Positions 1-8,900 of a stretch of 10,938 bases of DNA are shown here, one piece after another. The notes beneath the pieces were generated by a model that had not been told where the DNA came from, made no database searches, and saw nothing but the letters and a program-made list of their open reading frames with translations. The position numbers and the translations under genes are program-made. How positions within the stretch are numbered: position 1 is the stretch's first letter; every line of letters begins with the position of its first letter. Origin of the DNA: Euperipatoides rowelli. Taxonomy: Eukaryota; Onychophora; Udeonychophora; Euonychophora; Peripatopsidae. The stretch is taken from the NCBI GenBank assembly GCA_003024985.2, contig PXIH01S0010732.1; one strand, 5' to 3'.

Positions 1-213
1 TCAACAATTATACATTTATTACAATACCAAACAACCTTAATAAACTCCCCTACTCTCGCTTAAAATATCAACAGACCTACACTGTAGCTAGCTTCTCTAC
101 TTTATTTGTCGACCTATTTCAAAATAAAAACAAACCAATTATAACAATTGAAATACTTGCCTATATACTTGTAGTTAAACTAAACAATACCTAAACCATC
201 CATAAAATCATCC
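1..213. other. AT-rich sequence, nothing recognised
   Basis: This stretch is AT-rich and mixed in sequence. I see no ORF with peptide-like composition, no RNA gene and no repeat boundary on either strand. Confidence 0.6.
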
Positions 214-239
214 AGCAACAATGCCAGAGCAGTGTTGCT
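214..239. repeat. Compact 26-nt hairpin
   Basis: The arms agcaaca (214-220) and tgttgct (233-239) are perfect reverse complements. After one A/G mismatch, tgc (222-224) pairs with gca (229-231) around the four-base loop caga. The hairpin lies at the edge of a GC-richer patch (about 222-296) and overlaps the start of a short ORF. No function is known to me. A chance hairpin is possible, although ten pairs around a tetraloop is tidy for sequence this AT-rich. Confidence 0.5.
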
Positions 240-328
240 TTGGCCAGGTCGGGTGGCCGTTGATCGTGGAGGGCTCAGAAGGGGCCATCAAGCCAACATA
301 TAAATTATGGGAGGAAATGAAAAATTAG
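221..328 (+). other. Unproven 35-codon ORF in a GC-richer patch
   Basis: An ATG at 221 opens a 35-codon frame ending in TAG at 326-328, with an AATAAA at 347-352 just downstream. The first 25 codons lie in the GC-richer patch (about 222-296) and give a balanced peptide (starts MPEQCCFGQVGW) unlike the Lys/Asn/Ile/Tyr-rich translations of the surrounding DNA. I do not recognise the peptide. AATAAA is common by chance in AT-rich DNA, and the opposite strand of the patch is also partly open. It could be a terminal exon, a transposon scrap or nothing. I include it only because it differs from its surroundings. Confidence 0.12.
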
Positions 329-844
329 TTAGAAAATTATCATGAAAATAAAGTTATAATAACCTGCCAAGTTTTAAATACAATACAACCTAATGATGTT
401 TAAAGTTAACCTAAATTAAAGAAAATTATTAGTTAGCCTACATATTTAGGCTACTGAATGTAATGTTTATGCAGAGCAGGGATGAGGGGGTAGGGAAAGA
501 AGGGCAGGAACCCAGAGAGTAAACTAATGGAAGCTGTAATTTTAAACAGAAATAAAAGGCTATATAATATTATTATTTGTATTTCTATTAACCTTATTCT
601 TATAATAAAGGTTTATTTCGAATAGATTTTGAATTCATTTAGTGAAGAAGAATAAGTTGAAATTTGGTTGGGTGGTCGCTATTTTTGTTTTATTTGGGAG
701 GGGATCCTTGACTATTCTCAACCCAAGGGCCCGAAAGGCCACCTGGCCGACACTGAGCGAAAGGTATGGAAGATGATCATTAGACTTCAAGGTGATAATA
801 ATTTTTAAATAGTCAACTTTCCAAGTTTATTTATCAAGAGAAAA
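329..844. other. AT-rich spacer with a short GC-rich patch
   Basis: Most of this stretch is A/T-rich and uninformative. It contains a GC-rich patch near 726-760 with the word ggccacctggcc. That patch shares a loosely inverted likeness with the patch near 241-256 (both contain ggccaggt on opposite strands), but the match is short and gapped. An inverted pair of words from the set described under findings sits at 434-440 (tagccta) and 447-453 (taggcta). No ORF or RNA gene is supported. Confidence 0.5.
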
Positions 845-1088
845 TGGTCAAGTTCCGTTATCTGCCCACCGATGTAATTAACATTAGGAGTCGTGTGACA
901 ACTAAAACATAGTAGTATGTGAAATTACTATTTTTCTCGCCAATTTTAGTAGCCTATATTTTCTTTACAGTCCTAACGTTACCGTAACCTTGAACCCCAT
1001 GATAATCTATCTTGCTTAGCGCCGATCTAGATAATTTGAACTTACTATATGTCAGCCATATTGGTGGGCAGATAACGGAACTTGACCA
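845..1088. mobile_element. Foldback/MITE-like element, 244 bp, 26-bp perfect inverted ends
   Basis: Positions 845-870 are the exact reverse complement of 1063-1088: 26 bp with no mismatch. The left arm begins tggtcaagttcc and ends ctgcccacc. The 192-bp interior has no coding frame. By hand I cannot find a convincing target-site duplication: the flanks are agagaaaa on the left and agataatt on the right. The superfamily therefore stays open, and the true ends may lie slightly outside the perfect match. The size, long perfect arms and non-coding core fit a MITE or a foldback element. It could also transcribe into a long hairpin RNA. Confidence 0.65.
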
Positions 1089-3330
1089 AGATAATTAAGA
1101 AACTAACATTTTTTTTTTGATATATTACTCTCAAAGCAACTAATGCAACTAATTGAATTTGTTTTAATATCATAAAATAAATACAACAAATAAATTAAAT
1201 AAATTTAAACAGCTTTTTTCTCTTCATTTTAGTAAGAGAAGGAAAAGAATTAATGAATCCCCCCTCCCGAATTCAGTATTTACATTTTTTCCTTTAGCAA
1301 AAATTTTTGATTTACCAGAATTAAAAGGTATCCCCCCTCCCCTTTATCCCCCAAAAAGTGTTCCTGGACTTCCTGCATTAAAGAGAAACTAGTTATTAAA
1401 TCCCTCCTAATTTAATATTCAAACTATGGTGGGGAATGCTTATCGTACTAAAAAATTTATATTGTTGCAAGAGACACAAAACATTTCCTCAAAGTAAAAC
1501 CTACCAACTTTTTAATCCACTTAAATATATTTGCTTACAACTTCTTTTATTTACAGTTGAAAGTTTCAATTTCCAGAGAAACAAACAATACGTTTTTTTC
1601 AAAAGAGAGAAGAATTTCCTTTTATTTTATATGAAAAGAATTCCAGACATTAAATGCCTTTTAACCTTTTATAACAACAGCTATGTCAACATAAATATAA
1701 AAAAAAAGGTACAAAAAAAGATTTAAATAAATCATAAAAATATAATACCCAAGTACAAAACAAAATGGTAATTATATCAAGGTTGAATATTTTTGATGAT
1801 CACTTTTAAAATTTTTGACATTTACCAGGGATCATCAGAAAAAGAAAAAAATATTTAGCCTACAGAAGATAGAATAGCTCTGTGAGACATAACCATTAAC
1901 CATGGTATAAAAAAGTATGGTATATTGCAACTTATTTTTTTTTTTAAAAGGGAACTTAGCCCAAATCAACATGCTTTATTAATGATAAATGTTAACATAA
2001 TATTCATAATAGAACAAGAATTGATAATCATTGGAATCAATTATGTAAAATTAAATCACAGTCCACAGTAGCCTATAAAGTAGGCTATCGATAAAGCCAA
2101 TCAATATCAGTCATCCTTGGTATTGATCATAGTAAAAACTTGAAATTTATTTCCTTATTATTGAAATAGAAGGAAGCTATGATGCTTCATTATTCATTGA
2201 AAATTAAAACCTTGAACAAAAGAACGTTGAAATGGAGATCCCATGCTACAGACTGTCCGCTGTAGAGTGTAGACTACGAAAATATTCCAATCCATCAACT
2301 TCAAAAATATCATTAAAACATATGGTAGTGATAAACGTAAAAGTCTATCACAGAAACTGCAAATGTTTTAAACACAATCTCTCCAATGACAAAGAATATT
2401 TTAAAAAGTTCTCAATATTAAATACCATCGTTATATAACCACTTTTAATCATTTACGACCGTCAGCAAAATTCCAAAGAAAAAATGGACAGGGCCACAGA
2501 AAGCTTGAATATCCGTTAAGGATACTTCACGCCAACTATGTTGCAACTTATTAAATGTTTTAAGGTATGAATCTTATCTATATATTTATTCAAGTAAAAA
2601 TATGTACAAAAACATTAAATAATTAAAGGACCTAGCCCTCGAAAGGATGTGGCCCAATAGTACATAGTAGGGATTGATTAGCTAAACTAAAAAACATAAA
2701 TAAAAGTTGAGAATAAAAAGAAAAAGAAAGATAATAATTCCAAATGATTATCCATAGTTATTTTATTTATTAAGTCCCATGTCTATGAAACAGAAACAGA
2801 CCAGATATTTTCCAAAAAAATAAGTATGACATTAATTAGTCAAAGATAAAACATTCTTCCAAGCACAGCCGCCGATGTTTTCTTCGCAAAAATCAATCAA
2901 ACGGTATAAAACCATTTAATGTCATTAACGTAGTATGAAAAACACTGTTCAAGGTCAAACAAACATAACATATAACTGTTCCAAATGTTTAATGAAATTC
3001 AAATCATACCCACTAAAGATTAAAAATTGCTTGATAAAAAAATATTGTCAAAACAGCATCCACAAGACAGGAATAAAATTAATGTAGCCTACACACCGAA
3101 TAGGCCTAGACAGTGGGAAAACATTTCAGCACACTGATCCAAGAAATTCAATGATTTCAATATCCACTGCCCAAATGAGTGCACAGTATGAAATGACCCA
3201 TCACATAGACGAAGTATGAGCAATAACACAACAAAATAAATGAAATTGCATAATACCGTAAATAAATAAATAAAATATCTATGTACAAACATAAAAATAC
3301 AAGCGGCCATTGAAGGCTATAGTCTTTCTA
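1089..3330. other. Long AT-rich stretch without a supported gene
   Basis: This stretch is rich in A and T runs. Frames open at 1436-1726 and 2232-2438 (plus) and 3089-3310 (minus), but their translations are dominated by Lys, Asn, Ile, Phe and Tyr or by low-complexity hydrophobic residues and match no family I know. Small features are C-rich pyrimidine tracts at about 1259-1266 and 1331-1355, a four-unit (TAAA) microsatellite at 3259-3274, and the inverted word pair tagccta/taggcta at 2069-2075 and 2081-2087. Confidence 0.6.
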
Positions 3331-3772
3331 TTCTTTATACAATCCTAAACCCTTGGACCAGTCTGTTCGGGAACCAAATGTGGTATAGTTATCTCTAGGA
3401 CCCAGAGAAAATATAGGCTACCATTAAACCTGGACACAATACTGCTGCACATGTGCGACAGCTTATCTTAGAAGTTACAGTTAACCCAGGAATATTTTCA
3501 TTCTATACATTACAATCTTAAACCCTTGGACCGGTCTGGACCAAATTTGACAGTTACTCTAGGACCCAGAAGAAAATCTAGGCTACCATTAAACCTGGGC
3601 ATACCACTGCTGCCATGCTCAGACAGTTTTTCTTAGAAGTTGGGGTCAACACAGGATTTTTTTTCATTCTATACACTCTTAAACACTTGGACCAATTTGG
3701 ATCAAATTTGGTATAGTCACTCTCTAAAAACCCTGAGGAAAATATTAGGATTGTCCATCTTAGAATTTTAAC
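3331..3772. repeat. Diverged tandem array, three copies of a unit of about 168 bp
   Basis: Three units align head to tail. They start at about 3331, 3501 and 3667, giving periods of about 170 and 166. Shared landmarks are cttaaacccttggacc, accaaatttgg, tctaggacccag, taggctaccattaaacc and tcttagaagtt. Units 1 and 2 are nearly full. Unit 3 (3667-3772) has lost its middle section (about 60 bp) but resumes with catcttagaa. The copies differ by many substitutions and small indels, so the array is not young. A minus-strand frame (3578-3796) crosses the unit 2/3 boundary, but the reading frame is not kept from unit to unit, so I read it as non-coding. The family is not one I can name. Confidence 0.8.
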
Positions 3773-4647
3773 TAATCTGATTATCTTATTCTTCAAACGA
3801 ACAGTAATTTGAATATCCGAGAATTAAATGTCAAATGGAAAAAAAAAAAAAAAATTATTAGGCCTATTTCCTTATCATATTACAGTAATTTTAAGATTTT
3901 TTTTTAAAAATTGCAATATTTTTCCCTAAACATTTACTGCATGTTACCTATAAGCTCATTAAATTTTATTTCTTTATCGTGAAGAAATAGAGCGTGAATT
4001 CCCAGATTCTGAGGATAGAGCACTCAGTAAAACATAAAAAAAATGTTATTAGAACAGAAATATATATTAGTTTTTTAGATGATGGCTTATTTTATTTAAA
4101 ATATTATCTTCATTAAAAAAGAGATAAAGCTTAAATTAAATTTTCATGGAACAGCATACCGTATGCATAGATTTTTCGTTTTTAATCCGGTTGAAAAGCA
4201 AGCGGGCGATAGGCCTATATAAAATATCCGAGTTGTAGAGCACTCCTATAGAGAACATTGCACAGGAGGTCAACTATTAGATGGAAAGTATATTGCAACA
4301 GTTGCGACTGCATTGCTTACAAAATATCTAATGAATAATTCTTCCGATTTCTTCATTTGAAATCACCAAAGGTAGTGAGTAGGTTTTTAGGCAATCATTG
4401 TCCTGGTTGCTTTATATTTATAAATAAAGTAGCCTACACTGTTGAAATTTTAATTGAATAAAAGTCCTAATAAAAACTATTTAGAAGGATATAAAAATGG
4501 TCACTAAACTGAAAAATCATTGTTCTTGCTGTCATTAATATCCTGGTAAGATGACTGAAACACCAGGAAAATGACAAAATTGGAAAAAGATCAAGTAATG
4601 ATTCAAATACGCAGAAGTGCACTGTACTTCCATAATTATTAAATTAT
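3773..4647. other. AT-rich sequence, nothing recognised
   Basis: This stretch includes a 16-base A run at 3839-3854 and a small palindrome at 4154-4166 (gcatac, c, gtatgc). I find no coding frame, RNA gene or transposon terminus. Confidence 0.55.
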
Positions 4648-4671
4648 ATCATGTGATTAGGAGAATGACCA
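4648..4671. repeat. 24-bp direct repeat, copy 1
   Basis: These 24 bases (core gtgattaggagaatgacc) are identical to 5378-5401 in the same orientation, about 730 bp away. After the exact match both copies continue with aaatcat (the second after two extra bases), and then the similarity fades. This copy lies in AT-rich sequence with no LINE homology that I can see. Confidence 0.85.
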
Positions 4672-5120
4672 AATCATTTAGCAGATCATAATTATATTTT
4701 TCTTTCGCATTTCCCGGATTTACTAAATGAAGATATGACATACTGGTTTAAAATGGACAATACAAAGTTAGATTTTGTTTTCTTTTGCAGCATTAAGCAG
4801 CATGCTAAGAGAAAGATGAAACCAGCTTCAGCTTTTAAATTACTTATTCTTTAAATTTATATTTCAAAATTATTTTCACTGTCAGTTCTGATAGGAATTT
4901 GTAGGCCAACAAACTGTGTTAAGTGAAAGCATGTGGGCTATGGAAAGCTATGTTTGTTCTTGCAATTTCAAATCGAAGGGTTATTAAATATTATGCTCCA
5001 ATAAGAAATAAATCAAATAATATGACCTTGGTTAAAAAATTAGACTAGGTTTGTGTTGATATTTAATTTTAGGAAATAGACTACAGTACTAATAGTCTTT
5101 AAGTTTAAGTATGAGTAAGT
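4672..5120. other. AT-rich sequence, possible 3' tail of the LINE relic
   Basis: There is no coding frame here. The part adjoining 5121 would be the 3' untranslated region of the minus-strand LINE relic, if any of it survives. I cannot see a poly-A tail, a 3' microsatellite or a target-site duplication that would fix the element's end. Confidence 0.4.
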
Positions 5121-5773
5121 CTAAGACTTTTTCACATGACTATACTCTAAATTAATTATTACGGTAATAATTAAATGGTCATCCAGTCGATTTTTAAACA
5201 TATTTACTGAAGTGCTCAGCACGACATTTGTAGGCAATCGGTTCCAAAACCCCACAACTCTATTAGTTATGAATGCNGAACGCATTCTTAATTTAGTATG
5301 TTCCATACAAATCTTATAAATATGTCCTCTGGTATGAAGCATATCAGAAGATATAAAATATTTCTTATCACCCAGTGATCATGTGATTAGGAGAATGACC
5401 ATAAATCATATCTCCCCTTAGTTTTCTTTTCAGAGGGTTTAATTACATTGTATTTTAAAAGGACATCTAGACGCTCATCATAAGTCAAATCCTTCAATTC
5501 GATAATATGTTTGGATATCTTTCTTAAAAATGGATCCAGTCTATTATTATCCTCAAGATTAAGTATTGAATATGCAGTAGCACAATAATCCATAACTGGA
5601 ACAAGAAAACTATTATAGGCCTATATAATTTTAAATGTCAACAAATCAATCCTATTAAAAATACATTTCACCATATAAAATCTATGGTACAACTTGGTTA
5701 AAAGAATGTCCACATGAGTTCCAAAAGTTAATCTTTGATCAATAATCATGCCCAGGTCCTTATATTTATTTCT
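5121..5773 (-). pseudogene. LINE (non-LTR retrotransposon) ORF2 C-terminal relic, fragment 1
   Basis: Read on the minus strand, this is the thumb-to-C-terminal part of a LINE reverse transcriptase, spread over three frames. From 5773 down comes KDLGMIID, the usual segment after the RT core, then an aromatic/cysteine patch MDYCATAYS followed by ISKHIIELKDLTYDERLDVL. The frame then shifts and RKLRGDMI (around 5407-5424) matches the canonical RRxRGDMI motif. It shifts again, and the last frame gives KKYF, TRGHIYK and FITNRVVGFWNRLP before its stop at 5121. There is an in-frame TAG at 5621-5623, at least two frameshifts, and one N (5277, giving X). The catalytic YxDD region is absent, so the copy is 5'-truncated at about 5774, as LINE copies often are. 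It belongs to the CR1/jockey-like part of the LINEs; the exact clade is not resolved. It cannot make a working enzyme. Confidence 0.9.
5378..5401. repeat. 24-bp direct repeat, copy 2, inside the LINE relic
   Basis: This is identical to 4648-4671. On the minus strand it falls just after the RGDMI motif of the LINE relic, where related proteins normally carry a YKI-like stretch and where this relic departs from the family pattern and changes frame. That position fits an inserted or replaced patch rather than original LINE sequence. Confidence 0.8.
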
Positions 5774-6143
5774 TTAAAGCAAAAACCACGGGTCCGAGGA
5801 CCTATTATTACAGTTATGCCTAAAAATTACAATTGATAAATAAAAACATGTTAATTATGTAAAACAATAAAATCTCTATACAATATCAAGCAGCCAGCCT
5901 ATAAACTGAGAGGCTTTGCCATACAGAAATGAAAAATAACGATACAAATGTACATAACCAAAGTATCATATAACAATAAATTTAACAGATAACAAAATAC
6001 AAAATTAGCATAGAATTAGCTAAAGGTTCTGTCNTAATTTTAAAGCAAAATATATCAAAGTNAAGGAAAAATAAAAATAAATTAAATGTGACCTATAATA
6101 TTAAAATTCCAAAAATAATTCATGGATTGATGGGTATCTGGAA
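5774..6143. other. Spacer between two LINE relics
   Basis: This AT-rich stretch of about 370 bp separates the two minus-strand LINE fragments. The part next to 6143 is expected to be the 3' untranslated region of fragment 2. A short GC-richer patch at 5787-5802 (ccacgggtccgaggac) marks the upstream edge of fragment 1 and could belong to a third sequence. Two single undetermined bases are present at 6034 and 6062. I see no poly-A or poly-T boundary. Confidence 0.45.
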
Positions 6144-6709
6144 TTACAGAACTTCAATATAATATTTGTTACATAATCTCATTAAGTAAATTATAGGGTT
6201 ATAATATATAGCATTATTTCTGGAAAAAGGAATATCAAAAATCACTGATGTTCTGAGGAGTGGAAATTAATAGCTAAGCTGAGATATTTGCAATCAATAT
6301 TAAAGTTAATTAAATTATATAAGTAATTGAGAGAAAAAATGGTTCTTCTATATTCTAAGGTTGGTAATTGAAAAAGGATGCATAGTTCTTGGTAGGAAAG
6401 GCGAGTAATATTAACTCTAAATTTTTTGGAGAGGTATAAAAGGAATAGATATTGTATACGTTCCATTTATCCGCTTTAGTACAATTAAGTAAAAGGGGGG
6501 GAGCAGTAGTCAAGTATTGGTCTTAACAATGTATAGTATATTTAGATAATTAATCTACAATTATTAATGCCCACACACAATTTATTAATAAATATGTTTC
6601 AACTATTTCAATCAAACTATTACCGGTAAAAAAAATAGGGGTGTTAATCTGTATACCCATGATCATACACTTAGTTTTATCATAATTAATCTGTAATCCA
6701 TTTTTAATC
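6144..6709 (-). pseudogene. LINE ORF2 C-terminal relic, fragment 2 (different family)
   Basis: On the minus strand, from 6709 down, the sequence reads NGLQINYDKTKCMIMG, the RT block after the catalytic core. It then has a gap and a changed frame with YTLLRPILDYCSP (6495-6535), then MERIQYLFLLYLSKKF, LSYQELCILFQLPTLEYRR and NYLYNLINFNIDC (6242-6466). A further frame gives DIPFSRNNAIYYNPI and RLCNKYYIEVL, ending in TAA at 6144-6146. These blocks occur in this order at the C-terminus of jockey/CR1-like LINE proteins. The C-terminal pattern (PFSRNN..NPI) differs from that of fragment 1 (TRGH..TNRVV..WNRLP), so the two are separate families. There are at least three frame changes plus a degenerate G run at 6495-6501. 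The upstream end meets the hAT insertion at 6710, and I cannot follow the RT past 7430. Confidence 0.88.
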
Positions 6710-6717
6710 ATTTACTG
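6710..6717. repeat. Target-site duplication, left copy
   Basis: The eight bases atttactg here are repeated exactly at 7422-7429, directly outside the two ends of the hAT-like element. Eight base pairs is the target-duplication length of hAT transposons. Confidence 0.93.
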
Positions 6718-6893
6718 CAGGGGTCTCAAACACGCGGCCCGGGGGCCACATGCGTCCCTATATGCCATCTAGTGCGGCCCTTTGTCAAACTAAAATAAAG
6801 ACATTGATTGCGGCCCGCCTGCAAATGTCTGGCAATTAAAATTTAATGGCTTTTTTTTTATAAAGCAAAACTTTAAACCAGCGCTCTATAAAT

Positions 6894-6940
6894 ATTTCTA
6901 TCAGACAGTTTGTTTTTTTGACATTCAGACTGATAGAAAT
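6894..6940. repeat. Internal hairpin of the hAT element
   Basis: The word atttctatcag (6894-6904) is the exact reverse complement of ctgatagaaat (6930-6940), with 25 bases between. Related agacag words recur nearby (6903, 6951, 7053), so this part of the element is built from short repeated words. Its role, if any, is unknown. Confidence 0.55.
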
Positions 6941-7333
6941 GTATCGTTTTTAGACAGTTTAACTTTAATTTTTAATAAATGTGGTTTAAAACAGAATTGT
7001 TGTATAAAATTTTTCTTTCAGGCAGCTATTTTTTTTAATGTATTTTCAATCAGACAGTCGGATTGGCCACAAATGTATGCTTTTCGTCTATTTATAGGTT
7101 GTTATATTGTTAAACATCTTTANTTAACTCTCCCAGAAAAAAAGTTTTTATTCCTCTTTTTAATAGTCTATATCTAATATTGTCATGTATAATTATTATA
7201 GGTGTAGGCTATATGAGTAACATATGGTCAAGTAAAGTTAATTATATTATCCCCTTTTTTAAGTTACCTTGTTTTCGAATTAACAAAACTACTTTTGAAA
7301 TTTAATCTTGATTATTGTATAATTTTCCAACCC

Positions 7334-7348
7334 GGGGGGGGGGGGGGG
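7334..7348. repeat. Poly-G run, 15 bases
   Basis: This uninterrupted G run lies near the right end of the hAT element. Its true length is doubtful because homopolymers of this size are prone to sequencing and assembly error. Confidence 0.85.
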
Positions 7349-7421
7349 TTTGTGGTGTGGCCCTGCATATCTTGGGATATTTCCTAATTGGCCCTGCTAG
7401 TAATTGAGTTTGAGACCCCTG

Positions 7422-7429
7422 ATTTACTG
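7422..7429. repeat. Target-site duplication, right copy
   Basis: The sequence atttactg is identical to 6710-6717 and sits directly outside the right terminus of the hAT element. Confidence 0.93.
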
Positions 7430-8900
7430 TATGCATTATTTCATATTTATATAAAAATATATAATAGAAAAGAAAAATATTAAAAATGTTAAAAAAAAAA
7501 GAACAAAAAGTCCATTCTAAAAATTTGCAGCAATTTAATTAGTTTTAAAACATAATTAGGTAGAAATAATTAGATTAGGCTATAGAATAAAAAATAGTAA
7601 AAAAATTTCAAATTAGCAGAAAGCAATGTTTTTCTTTCCATAATAAAAATAATAAAAAATGACAGTGGAAGAAGAAGGCAATTTTTTATGATGGTGGTGG
7701 TGGGGGGGGGTTTGAAAATTTTGTGTTGGCAGTTTGCAAAACCCAGCATTGAATGAGAAGGAAAAAAATGTTCAATTGTTGTGAGTTGGGAAATTCTTCA
7801 TTGCTACACCCCCCCCCCTCCCAATAAAATTCTCTAGCTTCGACCTGATGGTAGATACAAATATTACTTTTCTATATTAAATTCAATAGGCTAACACAAT
7901 TCATTTATTTATTCATACATTTTCTTTTTAAGGAAAGAGGGGGGGGGGGCGTATAACTAGCCATTACAAACATTTGATCAAATATTTTTCCAAATCATTT
8001 TATGAATCGTCAGAAACCAAAGTTAGATATTGTCTATGTCATTTAATATCAATTTTTTATCCTGAAAGAATTTTAAGTAGCATATATTTGATTTATTGAT
8101 CCTTTGAAACATAAATTGGTTATTGAAGTATTACAACAGATAGGAAGATAAAAACAACTTCTCTTTTAAGGAAGATCAAATATAAAAATTAATCAAATTA
8201 AAATTCCTCAATGTACTGCGATGTTTAAAAGAGTTTCTATCAAGTCATAAGCAAGGGATGAGGAAGTTATCCCAGAACGGCCATATCACAAAACTAATAT
8301 TCTTTTAACAAAAGCTGTCATATTTTTAAACATTTTAGCATATAGTTTCATTCTTTGATATCCCAAAACAAGTTATCAAATTCTTGCATTCCCGAGACAG
8401 AAAGTTGTAAGCAATAAAAAAGAAATAAAAACAAATCCGTATTAAGATAAAAAATTATCTTCGCTGTTTTTTTTATTGAAATCTTTAGACATGTTTTTAT
8501 ATAAAATGAAATAACTTTCGTTTTTAATTATTTGATTAAGATTTTTTTTAATATATAGATGAATTGACCTATATTATAAAATGAAAAGAAAAAAAAAATC
8601 AACAAACAACTAGAGATTCCTGTATTTTTTTCTCCCCTTCAGGATAAAATATAGGTAGTTTAATAAATGAGTTAAAATGCCTTAGGAAAAAATAAATTAT
8701 GTTTCTTTTTTATTGCTCCAAAATTATATAGAATACAAATTTGTAACAAGAGATCGAAAGATATCAAATTATTTTTTATGGATTAAAAAATTAAAAAAAA
8801 AATCAGGAAAAAAAGAGTTCATTTTTTTTTAATATTTTACCTCTTCACTTTAACCCTTTACTGAATAACGAAAGTTATACAAAAAAAAGACCTAATTTTT
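7430..8900. other. Low-complexity AT-rich stretch with clustered G/C homopolymers
   Basis: There is no supported gene here. The first bases continue the target sequence that was split by the hAT element, but no RT motif can be read in them. Long G or C runs punctuate otherwise A/T-rich DNA: (TGG) repeats running into nine Gs at about 7692-7710, ten Cs at 7809-7818, and eleven Gs at 7939-7949. A 12-bp inverted match links 8511-8522 and 8867-8878, but this length is expected by chance in such biased sequence. Confidence 0.6.

Larger units (their letters stand above)
6718..7421. mobile_element. Non-autonomous hAT element, 704 bp
   Basis: The element starts caggggtctcaaac (6718-6731) and ends with the exact reverse complement gtttgagacccctg (7408-7421), a 14-bp perfect terminal inverted repeat. 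It is flanked by a perfect 8-bp target duplication (atttactg). Terminal CAG and 8-bp duplications are hAT hallmarks. Just inside the left end are several copies of gcggccc-type words (6734-6743, 6775-6780, 6810-6817), typical subterminal repeats for transposase binding; the right subterminal region has ggccctgc twice (7360, 7390). The interior has no transposase frame, so it depends on an enzyme encoded elsewhere. It contains an inverted repeat (6894-6940), a 15-base G run (7334-7348) and one N (7123). It interrupts the minus-strand LINE relic next to it. The intact ends make it the youngest recognisable insertion in the window. Confidence 0.93.

Noticed and set aside
1436-1726. 96-codon open frame on the plus strand
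   Set aside because: The translation is dominated by Lys, Asn, Phe, Tyr and Ile from A/T runs, with no recognisable motif. It is typical of chance frames in AT-rich DNA.
2232-2438. 68-codon open frame on the plus strand
   Set aside because: The first third looks a little peptide-like, but it matches no family I know, and the rest is Lys/Asn/Ile-rich.
3089-3310. 73-codon minus-strand frame with a membrane-like hydrophobic stretch
   Set aside because: The hydrophobic run comes from A-rich plus-strand sequence including a TAAA microsatellite, so the apparent membrane segment is a composition artefact.
3578-3796. Minus-strand frame across the tandem array as a repeat protein
   Set aside because: The reading frame is not preserved between units because of indels. 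A true repeat protein would keep a multiple-of-three period.
8511-8878. 12-bp inverted match (8511-8522 and 8867-8878) as ends of a 368-bp MITE
   Set aside because: Perfect 12-bp inverted matches are expected by chance in a window of this size and bias, and no target duplication flanks it.
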